From NCBI GenBank assembly GCA_036351375.1, contig JAZBOY010000311.1, forward strand, positions 1 through 17,270: 17,270 bases of DNA, read 5' to 3'. How positions within the stretch are numbered: position 1 is the stretch's first letter; the number at the start of each line of letters is the position of its first letter. The stretch is from JANQIO01 sp036351375. GTDB taxonomy: Bacteria; Pseudomonadota; Gammaproteobacteria; Pseudomonadales; Halieaceae. This document shows, in pieces, positions 7,112-13,737 of this stretch. The translations under genes were made by a program, and so were the position numbers. The notes beneath the pieces were generated by a model. It searched no databases. It was not told where the DNA came from and worked only from the letters and a program-made list of their open reading frames with translations.

Positions 7112-9955
7112 ATGTTGCACAAAAAGCTCCTACTCTCACTCCTGGCCGCTATGCTGACTTTGGTCGGCTGTAGCGATGGTGACCAGGGCGACAATGTCAC
7201 GATTACCAACGAGATTGGCGGCGGCGATCCAGACCCGGATCCCGATCCGGATCCCGGCCCTGGCGGAGACTGCGAAGGCTTCGTTACCACCGACTTCGCA
7301 TCCTGCCAGGAATTGTCCGGCGGCGGCGCAGCGGGCACTTTGACTGGCACCATTGATCAGGACTACACCCTGAACAGTGACCTGCAATGGCGTCTCAGCG
7401 GGACTGTCATCGTGGGCACCGGTAACCAGACCGTGGCATCCGACGCTGACGTACAGGCCATCAAGGACGCAGGTGTGGTGTTGACCATCGAAGCCGGCAC
7501 CGATGTACGCGCCTTCGACGATGGTTCGCTGCTGGTCACCCGCGGCTCCCAGCTTGTCGCCAACGGCACGGCTTCCAGCCCGATCACCTTCTCCAGCCTC
7601 GATTCCAACTTTGACGGCCTGGGCGAATGGGGTGGTGTGATCATCCAGGGCTTTGCCCCCCAGTTTGGGGCGGGCGGCACGGGTCCCTGCTTCGGCGCTG
7701 GCACAATCTGTAACGTCGAGGGTGAGGGCGGTACCGAAATCGCCGTATATGGCGGTAACGAGCCCGACGACAACAGCGGTTCCCTGCGCTACGTGCGTAT
7801 CGCTGAAGGTGGCCTGGTAGCCGGTCCGAACAACGAGATCAACGGCCTGACCCTGCAGGGCGTCGGTTACGGCACCGTGCTCGAGTTCATCCAGGTGCAC
7901 AACAACCTGGACGACGGTATCGAGTGGTTCGGCGGCACCGCCAGCGTTCGCTATGCGGTACTGACCGGCAACGACGATGACGATATCGACTTCGATGAAG
8001 GTTTCCAGGGCAACATCCAGTACGCCATTGTCGTGAAGTCTGACAATGCCGCGCCGGTGGGCTCCAACGACCCGCGGGCCATCGAGGCGAACTCTTCCGA
8101 CGACGAGTTTGTGCCGGAGACTGAGGCAGTGATTGCCAACGTCACCATCCTGGGTGGTAACGTCAACAACTCCGATGCGGGCCGCCAGCCGGGCATGCGC
8201 CTGCGCGGTGCGGTCAACACCAATATCTTCAACACGGCGGTACGCGAGTTCGATCGTGGTTGTATCCGCATCGACGACGCCAACGTTGACGGCACCGGCA
8301 TGAACAACGTGCCTTCCGTGGTGAACCTGACCAACATCCTCAACGACTGTGATGCCGGCACCTACGACGGCTCTTCCCGCGGCCCCGCCGACAGTGAAGA
8401 CAATGTCCTGGAAACTGGCTGGACGGTTAGCGGCACTTACGCGATCAACGAAGCCGAAGCGGTACTCGACTCTGCACCGACCATCGATGCAGTCGACAAC
8501 GGCGACAGCTTCGTGTTCGACCAGACTGCCTATATCGGTGCGGTCGATCCCGCTGCAGCCACCGGCTGGTGGGAAGGCTGGATCATCCCGGGCTCCCTGG
8601 AGAGCACTCCCCCGGATGAGTCACCTGACTTCGTCAGCTGCGACCTCGACGCCTCCACCCCGAACTGCACCATCACCGGTACCATCGACGAGGACTACAC
8701 CTTTGTCCGCGGCGTTCAGTACCGCCTCGACGGTGAAGTCATTGTCGGCGACGGCAACCAGTTCATCGGCAGCCAGTCTGACTTCGACCGCGTGGTCAAT
8801 TCCGGCGTAACCCTGACCATCGAGCCCGGCGTTGACGTGCGCGCCTTCGATGACGGCTCACTGCTGGTGACCCGCGGTTCCAAGCTGATGGCGGTGGGCA
8901 CTGCAGCCAGCCCGATCACCTTCTCCAGCCTGGCCGACGATGACTTTGACGGTCTCGGCGAGTGGGGTGGTGTGATCATCCAGGGCTTTGCACCGCAGTT
9001 CGGTGCCGGTGGTACCGGTGCCTGCTTCAACCCCGGAGAGATCTGGTGCAACGTTGAAGGCGAAGGCGGTACGGTGATCGGCCGTTATGGCGGCAACGTG
9101 CCCGAAGACGACAGCGGCATGGTTCGCTACGTGCGCATCGCCGAGGGCGGCCTGGTCGCCGGCCCCAATAACGAGATCAACGGCCTGACGATGCAGGGCG
9201 TGGGTCACGGCACCGCCATCGAGTACGTACAGGTTCACAACAACCTCGACGACGGCCTCGAGTGGTTCGGCGGCACCGTGAACGCTCGCTATGTGGTCCT
9301 GACCGGCAACGACGATGACGACATCGACTTTGACGAGGGCTACCAGGGCAACATCCAGTTCGCCATCGTGGTCAAGTCCAACAACTCTGCGCCGGTAGGC
9401 AGCAACGACCCGCGCGCCATCGAGGCGAACTCCTCTGACGATGAGTACGTGCCCGAGACGGAAGGGGCACTCGCCAACATCACCATTATCGGTGGCCAGG
9501 TGAACAACGCCGGCAGCGGTCAGCCGGGCATGCGCCTGCGCGGTGCGCTGACGACGCGGATTTACAACACCTCTGTGTCCATGTTCGATACCCGCGGCTG
9601 TATCCGTATCGACGACGCAAATATCGACGGCCTCGGCACCATCGTTGTGTCTACGGTTGAACTGTTCAACGTACTCGGCGACTGTACTGCCGGTTACTAC
9701 GACGGTTCTTCTCGCGGCCCGGCCGATGTCGAGAACAACGCCGGCGATCCCGACGGTATCGTCATGCCGCTGACGGTTGACGCAGCCTATGCGCTGGAGC
9801 AGCCCGAAGCGCTGGTGACCCCGCCGATGTTCATGCCGGTTAACAACGGCTCTGGCTTCACCTTCGAGGCGACCGACTACGTCGGTGCCGTCGAGCCCGG
9901 CACCTCTGCTGCCGACGCCTGGTGGGCCGACTGGATTATCCCGGGCTCGCTGTAA
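7112..9955 (+). CDS. surface lipoprotein with two tandem beta-helix-like units
   Basis: The 947-aa product has a lipoprotein signal (MLHKKLLLSLLAAMLTLVGC, lipidated Cys20) and an Asp-Pro linker (DPDPDPDPDPGPG). Two homologous units follow (~79-496 and ~523-947). Both contain GTID, a VRAFDDGSLLVTRGS turn, GEWGGVIIQGFAPQFGAGG, a YGGN...DDSG segment, VRIAEGGLVAGPNNEINGL, DDG-EWFGGT, TGNDDDDIDFDEG, RGCIRIDDAN, YDGSSRGPAD and WIIPGSL. The short beta-rungs and turns suggest a right-handed beta-helix. Each unit also keeps matching cysteines, likely disulfides. Similar lipoproteins, usually with one unit, are known to me from Bacteroidota and some Proteobacteria, often beside TonB receptors; their function is unclear. 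AGGAAG precedes the ATG. The likely role is a surface ligand-binding partner of the receptor upstream. Confidence 0.85.
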   Translation: MLHKKLLLSLLAAMLTLVGCSDGDQGDNVTITNEIGGGDPDPDPDPDPGPGGDCEGFVTTDFASCQELSGGGAAGTLTGTIDQDYTLNSDLQWRLSGTVIVGTGNQTVASDADVQAIKDAGVVLTIEAGTDVRAFDDGSLLVTRGSQLVANGTASSPITFSSLDSNFDGLGEWGGVIIQGFAPQFGAGGTGPCFGAGTICNVEGEGGTEIAVYGGNEPDDNSGSLRYVRIAEGGLVAGPNNEINGLTLQGVGYGTVLEFIQVHNNLDDGIEWFGGTASVRYAVLTGNDDDDIDFDEGFQGNIQYAIVVKSDNAAPVGSNDPRAIEANSSDDEFVPETEAVIANVTILGGNVNNSDAGRQPGMRLRGAVNTNIFNTAVREFDRGCIRIDDANVDGTGMNNVPSVVNLTNILNDCDAGTYDGSSRGPADSEDNVLETGWTVSGTYAINEAEAVLDSAPTIDAVDNGDSFVFDQTAYIGAVDPAAATGWWEGWIIPGSLESTPPDESPDFVSCDLDASTPNCTITGTIDEDYTFVRGVQYRLDGEVIVGDGNQFIGSQSDFDRVVNSGVTLTIEPGVDVRAFDDGSLLVTRGSKLMAVGTAASPITFSSLADDDFDGLGEWGGVIIQGFAPQFGAGGTGACFNPGEIWCNVEGEGGTVIGRYGGNVPEDDSGMVRYVRIAEGGLVAGPNNEINGLTMQGVGHGTAIEYVQVHNNLDDGLEWFGGTVNARYVVLTGNDDDDIDFDEGYQGNIQFAIVVKSNNSAPVGSNDPRAIEANSSDDEYVPETEGALANITIIGGQVNNAGSGQPGMRLRGALTTRIYNTSVSMFDTRGCIRIDDANIDGLGTIVVSTVELFNVLGDCTAGYYDGSSRGPADVENNAGDPDGIVMPLTVDAAYALEQPEALVTPPMFMPVNNGSGFTFEATDYVGAVEPGTSAADAWWADWIIPGSL
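7346..8599 (+). repeat. first copy of the internal ~445-codon duplication
   Basis: This half of the lipoprotein gene repeats in 8678-9952. A fixed point, the TGGGGTGGTGTGATC word, starts at 7628 here and at 8963 in the second copy: a 1335-bp (445-codon) in-frame period. Long stretches stay near-identical at DNA level, for example the bases coding GGVIIQGFA. Edges are approximate. Confidence 0.85.
8678..9952 (+). repeat. second copy of the internal ~445-codon duplication
   Basis: This is the second unit of the lipoprotein, aligned to 7346-8599. Differences include extra or missing single residues (for example EIWCN against TICN) and many synonymous changes. The duplication is therefore not brand new, yet the core motifs are held intact in both copies. 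A stretch of about 80 bases (8600-8677) joins the units. Confidence 0.85.
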
Positions 9956-9965
9956 GCCCGCGGAG

Positions 9966-9987
9966 CGCGCCCCTACATGGGGGCGCG
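9966..9987 (+). other. GC-rich 8-bp hairpin after the lipoprotein gene
   Basis: CGCGCCCC (9966-9973) pairs with GGGGCGCG (9980-9987) around a 6-base loop, 11 bases after the stop codon. It lacks a T-tract. It may protect the 3' end of the transcript, with the real terminator further on at 10039-10063. Confidence 0.4.
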
Positions 9988-10038
9988 TGACTCTACCTGG
10001 GATCGGCACCAGGCGATCCATTGGTGTGTCTACTGTGA

Positions 10039-10063
10039 CCCCGGCTTCGGCCGGGGTTTTTTT
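10039..10063 (+). terminator. Rho-independent terminator with a UUCG tetraloop
   Basis: CCCCGGC (10039-10045) and GCCGGGG (10050-10056) form a 7-bp stem closed by a TTCG loop, followed by seven Ts (10057-10063). This is a textbook intrinsic terminator. It ends the receptor-lipoprotein transcript before the convergent DUF1853 gene. Confidence 0.92.
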
Positions 10064-10090
10064 ATGCCTGCTGTTTCTGCACGCTGCCGT

Positions 10091-10972
10091 CTAAACATTC
10101 ACCTTTGGCCAGTCGTCAGGTGTGACAAAGCAGCGCTGCTGTTCGCGGCCATCCGGTCCGCAGGCGGCTAGCTGCAGTGGTCGCCCCCCTGGAACCAGCT
10201 GTGCCTCAAGCAATTCCAGCAGTTCTTTCCCAGAATGCTCGTGACCATCCCTGGCACAATGCGCTGACAGCCAGCGACGCCGTGGTATTTTCTGCCAGCT
10301 GCAGTCGCGCCCGGGCAATTCGTCGAGCTGCAGGAACTCGGATAGCCGGTGCCACCTGCGCAGCGGGTTGTCGGGATTGTGATACTCCGGGGGCGCTGTC
10401 GATGGCTGTGGCGCGAACAGGTAGCCCTTGATATCCACCACGCTAAGCCACTGCTCGACGCCGAGTTCACGCAGGGCGTCCCTGGCCGCGGGGTGTTCAC
10501 CCAGGCGACTCTGGCGGGCAGTCAGGTGATGGAGTTTCTGGTCCAGCCGGTCGCGCTGGCCGGGGCCCAGCCACAGCGGCGAGCCCGGTACACCCAGGTA
10601 GAACTTGACGGCCAGTTCCAGGTGCACGTGTGCTTCCCGGCGCCGGCACCAGTAGATGCAGTCAAACTCACCGACCGTGCGGTGGCCATCCTGAACCCGC
10701 AGATTGTGGGCCAGCAACTCGCTGTCCGGGTCGTGGCGCAAGAGATACTGCCACAGGCGCTCGTAGTAGAGCCCGAGCCTGCCGCTCGGCGTGTCTCCCA
10801 GGAAGTCCCGCAGTGCGCTGGAATCGGCATCCAGGCAATCCAGGTGCTCACGCCAGAACTCGTTGAACTCAAGGCCCGCGCCTTGCAGGCCGGGACCGCG
10901 AATCAGCAGCGGCGAAAAACCCGCCCAGGCCAGGTCGCGTACGAAAGGATCATGGTAGAAACGCCCGGGCAT
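10091..10972 (-). CDS. DUF1853 family protein
   Basis: The 293-aa product is soluble, with no signal or membrane segment, and matches DUF1853 (family of unknown function) by its motif set. Key segments are FNEFWREHLDCLD (36-48), GRLGLYYERLWQYLL (64-78), GEFDCIYW (101-108) and HVHLELAVKFYLG (115-127), then a C-terminal part with WLSVVDIKGYLF. The E71/D104/E119/K123 arrangement recalls PD-(D/E)xK nuclease-fold proteins, but spacing is unusual and this is only inference. The start at 10972 is chosen because GGGGAG lies 4 bases upstream; the reading frame stays open further into nadK, but that extension is the antisense shadow. It is divergent from nadK with a 37-bp gap. I recall a neighbour of this family near nadK in other gammaproteobacteria. 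Confidence 0.82.
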   Translation of the reverse strand: MPGRFYHDPFVRDLAWAGFSPLLIRGPGLQGAGLEFNEFWREHLDCLDADSSALRDFLGDTPSGRLGLYYERLWQYLLRHDPDSELLAHNLRVQDGHRTVGEFDCIYWCRRREAHVHLELAVKFYLGVPGSPLWLGPGQRDRLDQKLHHLTARQSRLGEHPAARDALRELGVEQWLSVVDIKGYLFAPQPSTAPPEYHNPDNPLRRWHRLSEFLQLDELPGRDCSWQKIPRRRWLSAHCARDGHEHSGKELLELLEAQLVPGGRPLQLAACGPDGREQQRCFVTPDDWPKVNV

Positions 10973-11004
10973 TGAGACTCCCCGCCGGTTGACTGCGTAT
11001 AATA
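10972..11004. promoter_or_regulatory. shared divergent promoter of nadK and the DUF1853 gene
   Basis: TATAAT (10998-11003) is a perfect -10 on the plus strand, exactly 6 bases before the nadK ATG. The overlapping ATAATA (10999-11004) reads TATTAT (5/6) on the minus strand for DUF1853. TTGAGA (10972-10977) is a possible plus-strand -35 but at a long 20-bp spacing. Transcription of nadK would start at or next to its A of ATG. Confidence 0.55.
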
Positions 11005-11009
11005 GGCGG

Positions 11010-11894
11010 ATGCCAAACAGCTTTTCAAAGATCGGCCTGATCGGCCGCGGCCGCCACGAGAGTTCCCGCGAGACCCTGCTGAGCCTGCTGGCCCTGCTTT
11101 CATCCCGTGGGCTGGAGGCATTTATAGAGCCACGCCTGGCCAAGCTGTGCCCGGATTGCGCGGCCACCGAAGCGGGTCGCGACGAAATCGGCGAGACCTG
11201 CGACCTGGTAATCGTGGTCGGCGGTGACGGCAGCATGCTCAGTGCCGCGCGCACCATGGCCCGCCACAATACACCCCTGTTGGGGGTCAACCGTGGGCGG
11301 CTGGGCTTTCTTACCGACATTGCACCGGATGAGATTGATGTCCGGGTGTCGGAAGTGCTCGATGGCAAGTATGTGTCAGAGGAGCGCTTCCTGCTGGACG
11401 TGGTAGTGCGGCGGGACGGGGAAGTCATCGGCCGGGCCGATGCCCTCAATGACGTGGTGGTGAACTCCGGCACGTCGGCGCAGATGATCGAATTCGATCT
11501 GCACATCAACGAGACCTTCGTGTACCGGCAGCGGGCTGACGGCATGATCATCTCCACGCCGACCGGCTCGACAGCCTACTCGCTGTCCGGCGGCGGCCCG
11601 ATCATGCACCCGTCGCTGGATGCCCTGGTGCTGGTGCCGATGTTCCCGCACACCCTCAGCAGCCGTCCCATCGTGGTCGACGGCGACAGTCGCCTGAGGC
11701 TGGACATTGCCGAGGCCAACAGCATTCACCCGCCGGTCACCTGCGACGGGCAGGTCAATATGACCGCGCGCCCGGGTGACTCGGTCGAGATTTTCAAGAA
11801 GCCCCACCGGATGACCCTGATACACCCCGTCGATCACAGCTTCTATGCCAGCTGCCGCGACAAGCTGCGCTGGGGCAACCCCCTGGTGGAATAG
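11010..11894 (+). CDS. nadK: NAD kinase
   Basis: The 294-aa cytoplasmic enzyme phosphorylates NAD to NADP using ATP. All family motifs are present: GGDGSML (71-77, with catalytic Asp73), NRGRLGFLTD (94-103), the ND pair (147-148) that contacts NAD, and STPTGSTAYSLSGGGP (182-197). Length is normal for bacterial NadK. ATG at 11010 is preferred to an in-frame TTG at 10989, because the latter would overlap the -10 box; family members start with a similar short lead into SKIGLIGR. There is no real Shine-Dalgarno site and TATAAT lies 6 bases upstream, so the mRNA may be leaderless. It heads a compact plus-strand gene run through pepN. Confidence 0.97.
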   Translation: MPNSFSKIGLIGRGRHESSRETLLSLLALLSSRGLEAFIEPRLAKLCPDCAATEAGRDEIGETCDLVIVVGGDGSMLSAARTMARHNTPLLGVNRGRLGFLTDIAPDEIDVRVSEVLDGKYVSEERFLLDVVVRRDGEVIGRADALNDVVVNSGTSAQMIEFDLHINETFVYRQRADGMIISTPTGSTAYSLSGGGPIMHPSLDALVLVPMFPHTLSSRPIVVDGDSRLRLDIAEANSIHPPVTCDGQVNMTARPGDSVEIFKKPHRMTLIHPVDHSFYASCRDKLRWGNPLVE

Positions 11895-11912
11895 ACCTTT
11901 TACCGCTGAACC

Positions 11913-12581
11913 GTGCCACATACCTTTACCAGTCGCCACGAGCTTTTGAGAGCAGTGCCGGTCACCCTGGCGCTGATTGCGCTGAGCGTCATCGGGTTCC
12001 TGCTCTACTACCTGGGCGCGCCGCTGTCGTGGATTTCGGCGCTGACTTTCCAGGCCTTCAGCATCGATGGCCGCGAGGTGGTCTTCTACGCCAGCCCCGG
12101 GGAATACTGGCGCGTGATCACACCCATCTTCCTGCACTTCGGCTGGCTGCATATCACCTTCAACTGCCTGTGGCTTTGGGAGCTTGGCGCCCTGGTCGAG
12201 CAGCGCCTGGGCGGAGGCTGGTTGCTGGCCCTGGTGCTGCTGTGTGGCGGGGGCGGCAATCTCGCCCAGGCCTGGTACAGCGGTCCGTCCCTTTTTGGCG
12301 GCATGTCGGGCGTGGTGTACGCATTGCTGGGCTTCTGCTGGGTGTACAATGCGCTGCTGCCGAGCGGGCGCCTCTGGGTGCCGAAGCCGATCATTATTTT
12401 CATGCTGGTCTGGCTGGTGTTCTGCATGGTGGCGCCGACCGAGCTGCTGGGTATCGGCAGTATCGCCAACGCCGCCCACCTGGGTGGCCTGATTCTGGGC
12501 TGCCTGCTGGCGGCGCCGCTGGCCCTGCGCCGGCGACAGCTCGAATCCGACGACGACAGCTTTCACGACGAGGACAATTGA
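11913..12581 (+). CDS. rhomboid family intramembrane serine protease
   Basis: The 222-aa inner-membrane protein has about six hydrophobic helices and a complete catalytic set. Ser132 lies in GGMSGVVYALLG (GxSG motif), and His189 lies in NAAHLGGLILG. H80 and N84 in HFGWLHITFNCLW match the HxxxN oxyanion residues of GlpG. It should cleave transmembrane substrates within the lipid bilayer; the substrate is unknown. It lacks the large N-terminal cytoplasmic domain of E. coli GlpG. The start is a GTG at 11913, 18 bases after nadK, with only a weak ribosome site, which suggests translational coupling. The acidic tail (ESDDDSFHDEDN) also carries the ribosome site of the next gene. Confidence 0.93.
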   Translation: MPHTFTSRHELLRAVPVTLALIALSVIGFLLYYLGAPLSWISALTFQAFSIDGREVVFYASPGEYWRVITPIFLHFGWLHITFNCLWLWELGALVEQRLGGGWLLALVLLCGGGGNLAQAWYSGPSLFGGMSGVVYALLGFCWVYNALLPSGRLWVPKPIIIFMLVWLVFCMVAPTELLGIGSIANAAHLGGLILGCLLAAPLALRRRQLESDDDSFHDEDN

Positions 12582-12582
12582 A

Positions 12583-12894
12583 TTGAAATACCAGGACCTG
12601 GTAGAGCAGATCACTCCCGAGCTCTATGCCAGCTTCAAGCGCGCGCTGGAGCTGGGCCGCTGGCCCGACGGGCGCGAGCTGACCGTTGAGCAGCGCAGCC
12701 ACTGTATGGATGCGGTCATCGCCTATGACCAACTCCACCTCAGCGAGGAGCAGCGGGTTGGCTACATCGACCGCGGCCGCAAGCAGCAGGCCTGGGAGTC
12801 TCGTACCGGCAAGTCGCCGGCCGGCGACGCCGAACAGCTGCTGCGCTTTGCCGACCAGCAGGCAGCTTCTACCGATCCGGAGGATGATGAATGA
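12583..12894 (+). CDS. YeaC-like DUF1315 family protein
   Basis: This is a small acidic protein of 103 aa whose core ITPELYASFKRALELGRWPDG followed by LTVEQR and AVIAYDQLHL is the DUF1315/YeaC signature. Its function is unknown. It has no membrane segment or signal and is probably helical, so cytoplasmic. The start is TTG at 12583, one base after the rhomboid stop. It is backed by GAGGA 8 bases upstream and by the family N-terminus (MKYQDLVEQITPE) starting exactly there. Its stop overlaps the next gene's ATG (ATGA). The low-complexity tail (ASTDPEDDE) is variable in such proteins. Confidence 0.9.
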   Translation: MKYQDLVEQITPELYASFKRALELGRWPDGRELTVEQRSHCMDAVIAYDQLHLSEEQRVGYIDRGRKQQAWESRTGKSPAGDAEQLLRFADQQAASTDPEDDE

Positions 12895-13724
12895 GCGCGC
12901 AACTCGGCGAAGGCCAGCTCCGCAAGATGTATACCGAGCACGCCGATCCGGTGGGCTACGAGATGCCGCTGGGGGATCAGCGGGTGGCCATGAACCCGCT
13001 GCTGGGGCAGCGCCTGGTGCTGGAATACCTCGGCAAGATCAGCTGCGTTCACTGCGGTCGCGACACCAACAAGAGCTTCAACCAGGGCTACTGCTACCCC
13101 TGCTTCACGCGCCTGGCGCAGTGTGACTCCTGCATCGTCAGCCCGGAAAAGTGCCACTATGATGCAGGCACCTGCCGGGAGCCCGAGTGGGGCGAGGCCA
13201 ACTGCATGATTGACCACGTGGTCTACCTGGCCAACACCTCGGGGTTGAAGATCGGCATTACCCGCACCACCCAGGTCCCCACCCGCTGGATGGACCAGGG
13301 CGCAATCCAGTCACTGCCGATTTTCCGCGTGCAGACCCGGCACCAGTCCGGACTGGTGGAGGTGCTGTTCAAGGACCACGTGAATGACCGCACCAACTGG
13401 CGCGCCATGCTGAAGGGGGAGGTGGACCCGCTGTCCCTCGAGCAGGAGCGTGACCGGCTGTTCGAGCTGACTGAGGTGGGCATTTCCGAACTGCAGTCAC
13501 AGTTCGGCCTGCAGGCGGTGACCCGCCTCGAGAACGACCAGGAATACGAATTCACTTACCCGGTGACACAGCATCCCAGCAAGGTCACATCCTTCAACCT
13601 CGACAAGAATCCGCGGGTGGAAGGGGATCTGCACGGCATCAAGGGGCAGTACCTGATTTTCGATACCGGTGTCATCAATATGCGCAAGTACGGGGGCTAT
13701 CATCTGGCCCTGCGCGCAGCCTAG
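12891..13724 (+). CDS. DUF2797 protein: cysteine clusters plus a GIY-YIG-like core
   Basis: The 277-aa protein fits DUF2797, a family without a known function. Nine cysteines fall in residues 52-105: C52-x2-C55, C68-x2-C71 and C78-x2-C81, then C88, C95 and C105, consistent with two zinc-binding sites. Next comes HVVYLANTSGLKIGITR (109-125) and RWMDQGA (132-138), which look like the start of a GIY-YIG fold of the T5orf172 type (VYV...KIGIT...R), with E157 as a possible further active-site position. Whether it cuts nucleic acid is inference. The start overlaps the upstream stop by 4 bases, so translation is coupled. Similar proteins sit in the same place beside yeaC and pepN in Pseudomonas, from memory. 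Confidence 0.88.
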   Translation: MSAQLGEGQLRKMYTEHADPVGYEMPLGDQRVAMNPLLGQRLVLEYLGKISCVHCGRDTNKSFNQGYCYPCFTRLAQCDSCIVSPEKCHYDAGTCREPEWGEANCMIDHVVYLANTSGLKIGITRTTQVPTRWMDQGAIQSLPIFRVQTRHQSGLVEVLFKDHVNDRTNWRAMLKGEVDPLSLEQERDRLFELTEVGISELQSQFGLQAVTRLENDQEYEFTYPVTQHPSKVTSFNLDKNPRVEGDLHGIKGQYLIFDTGVINMRKYGGYHLALRAA

Positions 13725-13737
13725 GAACTACAGCGAC

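Noticed and set aside
8858..10021. 387-codon open frame on the minus strand
   Set aside because: It mirrors the lipoprotein repeat; a matching antisense frame also occurs over the first copy (7136-7900), which shows it is a by-product of codon bias.
10973..11557. Upstream extension of the DUF1853 frame into nadK
   Set aside because: The Ser/Arg-rich extension is antisense to nadK motifs, and a good ribosome site supports the start at 10972.
11376..12614. 412-codon open frame on the minus strand across nadK and the rhomboid gene
   Set aside because: It spans two well-identified genes, and its Gln/His/Arg-rich translation is typical of antisense artefacts.
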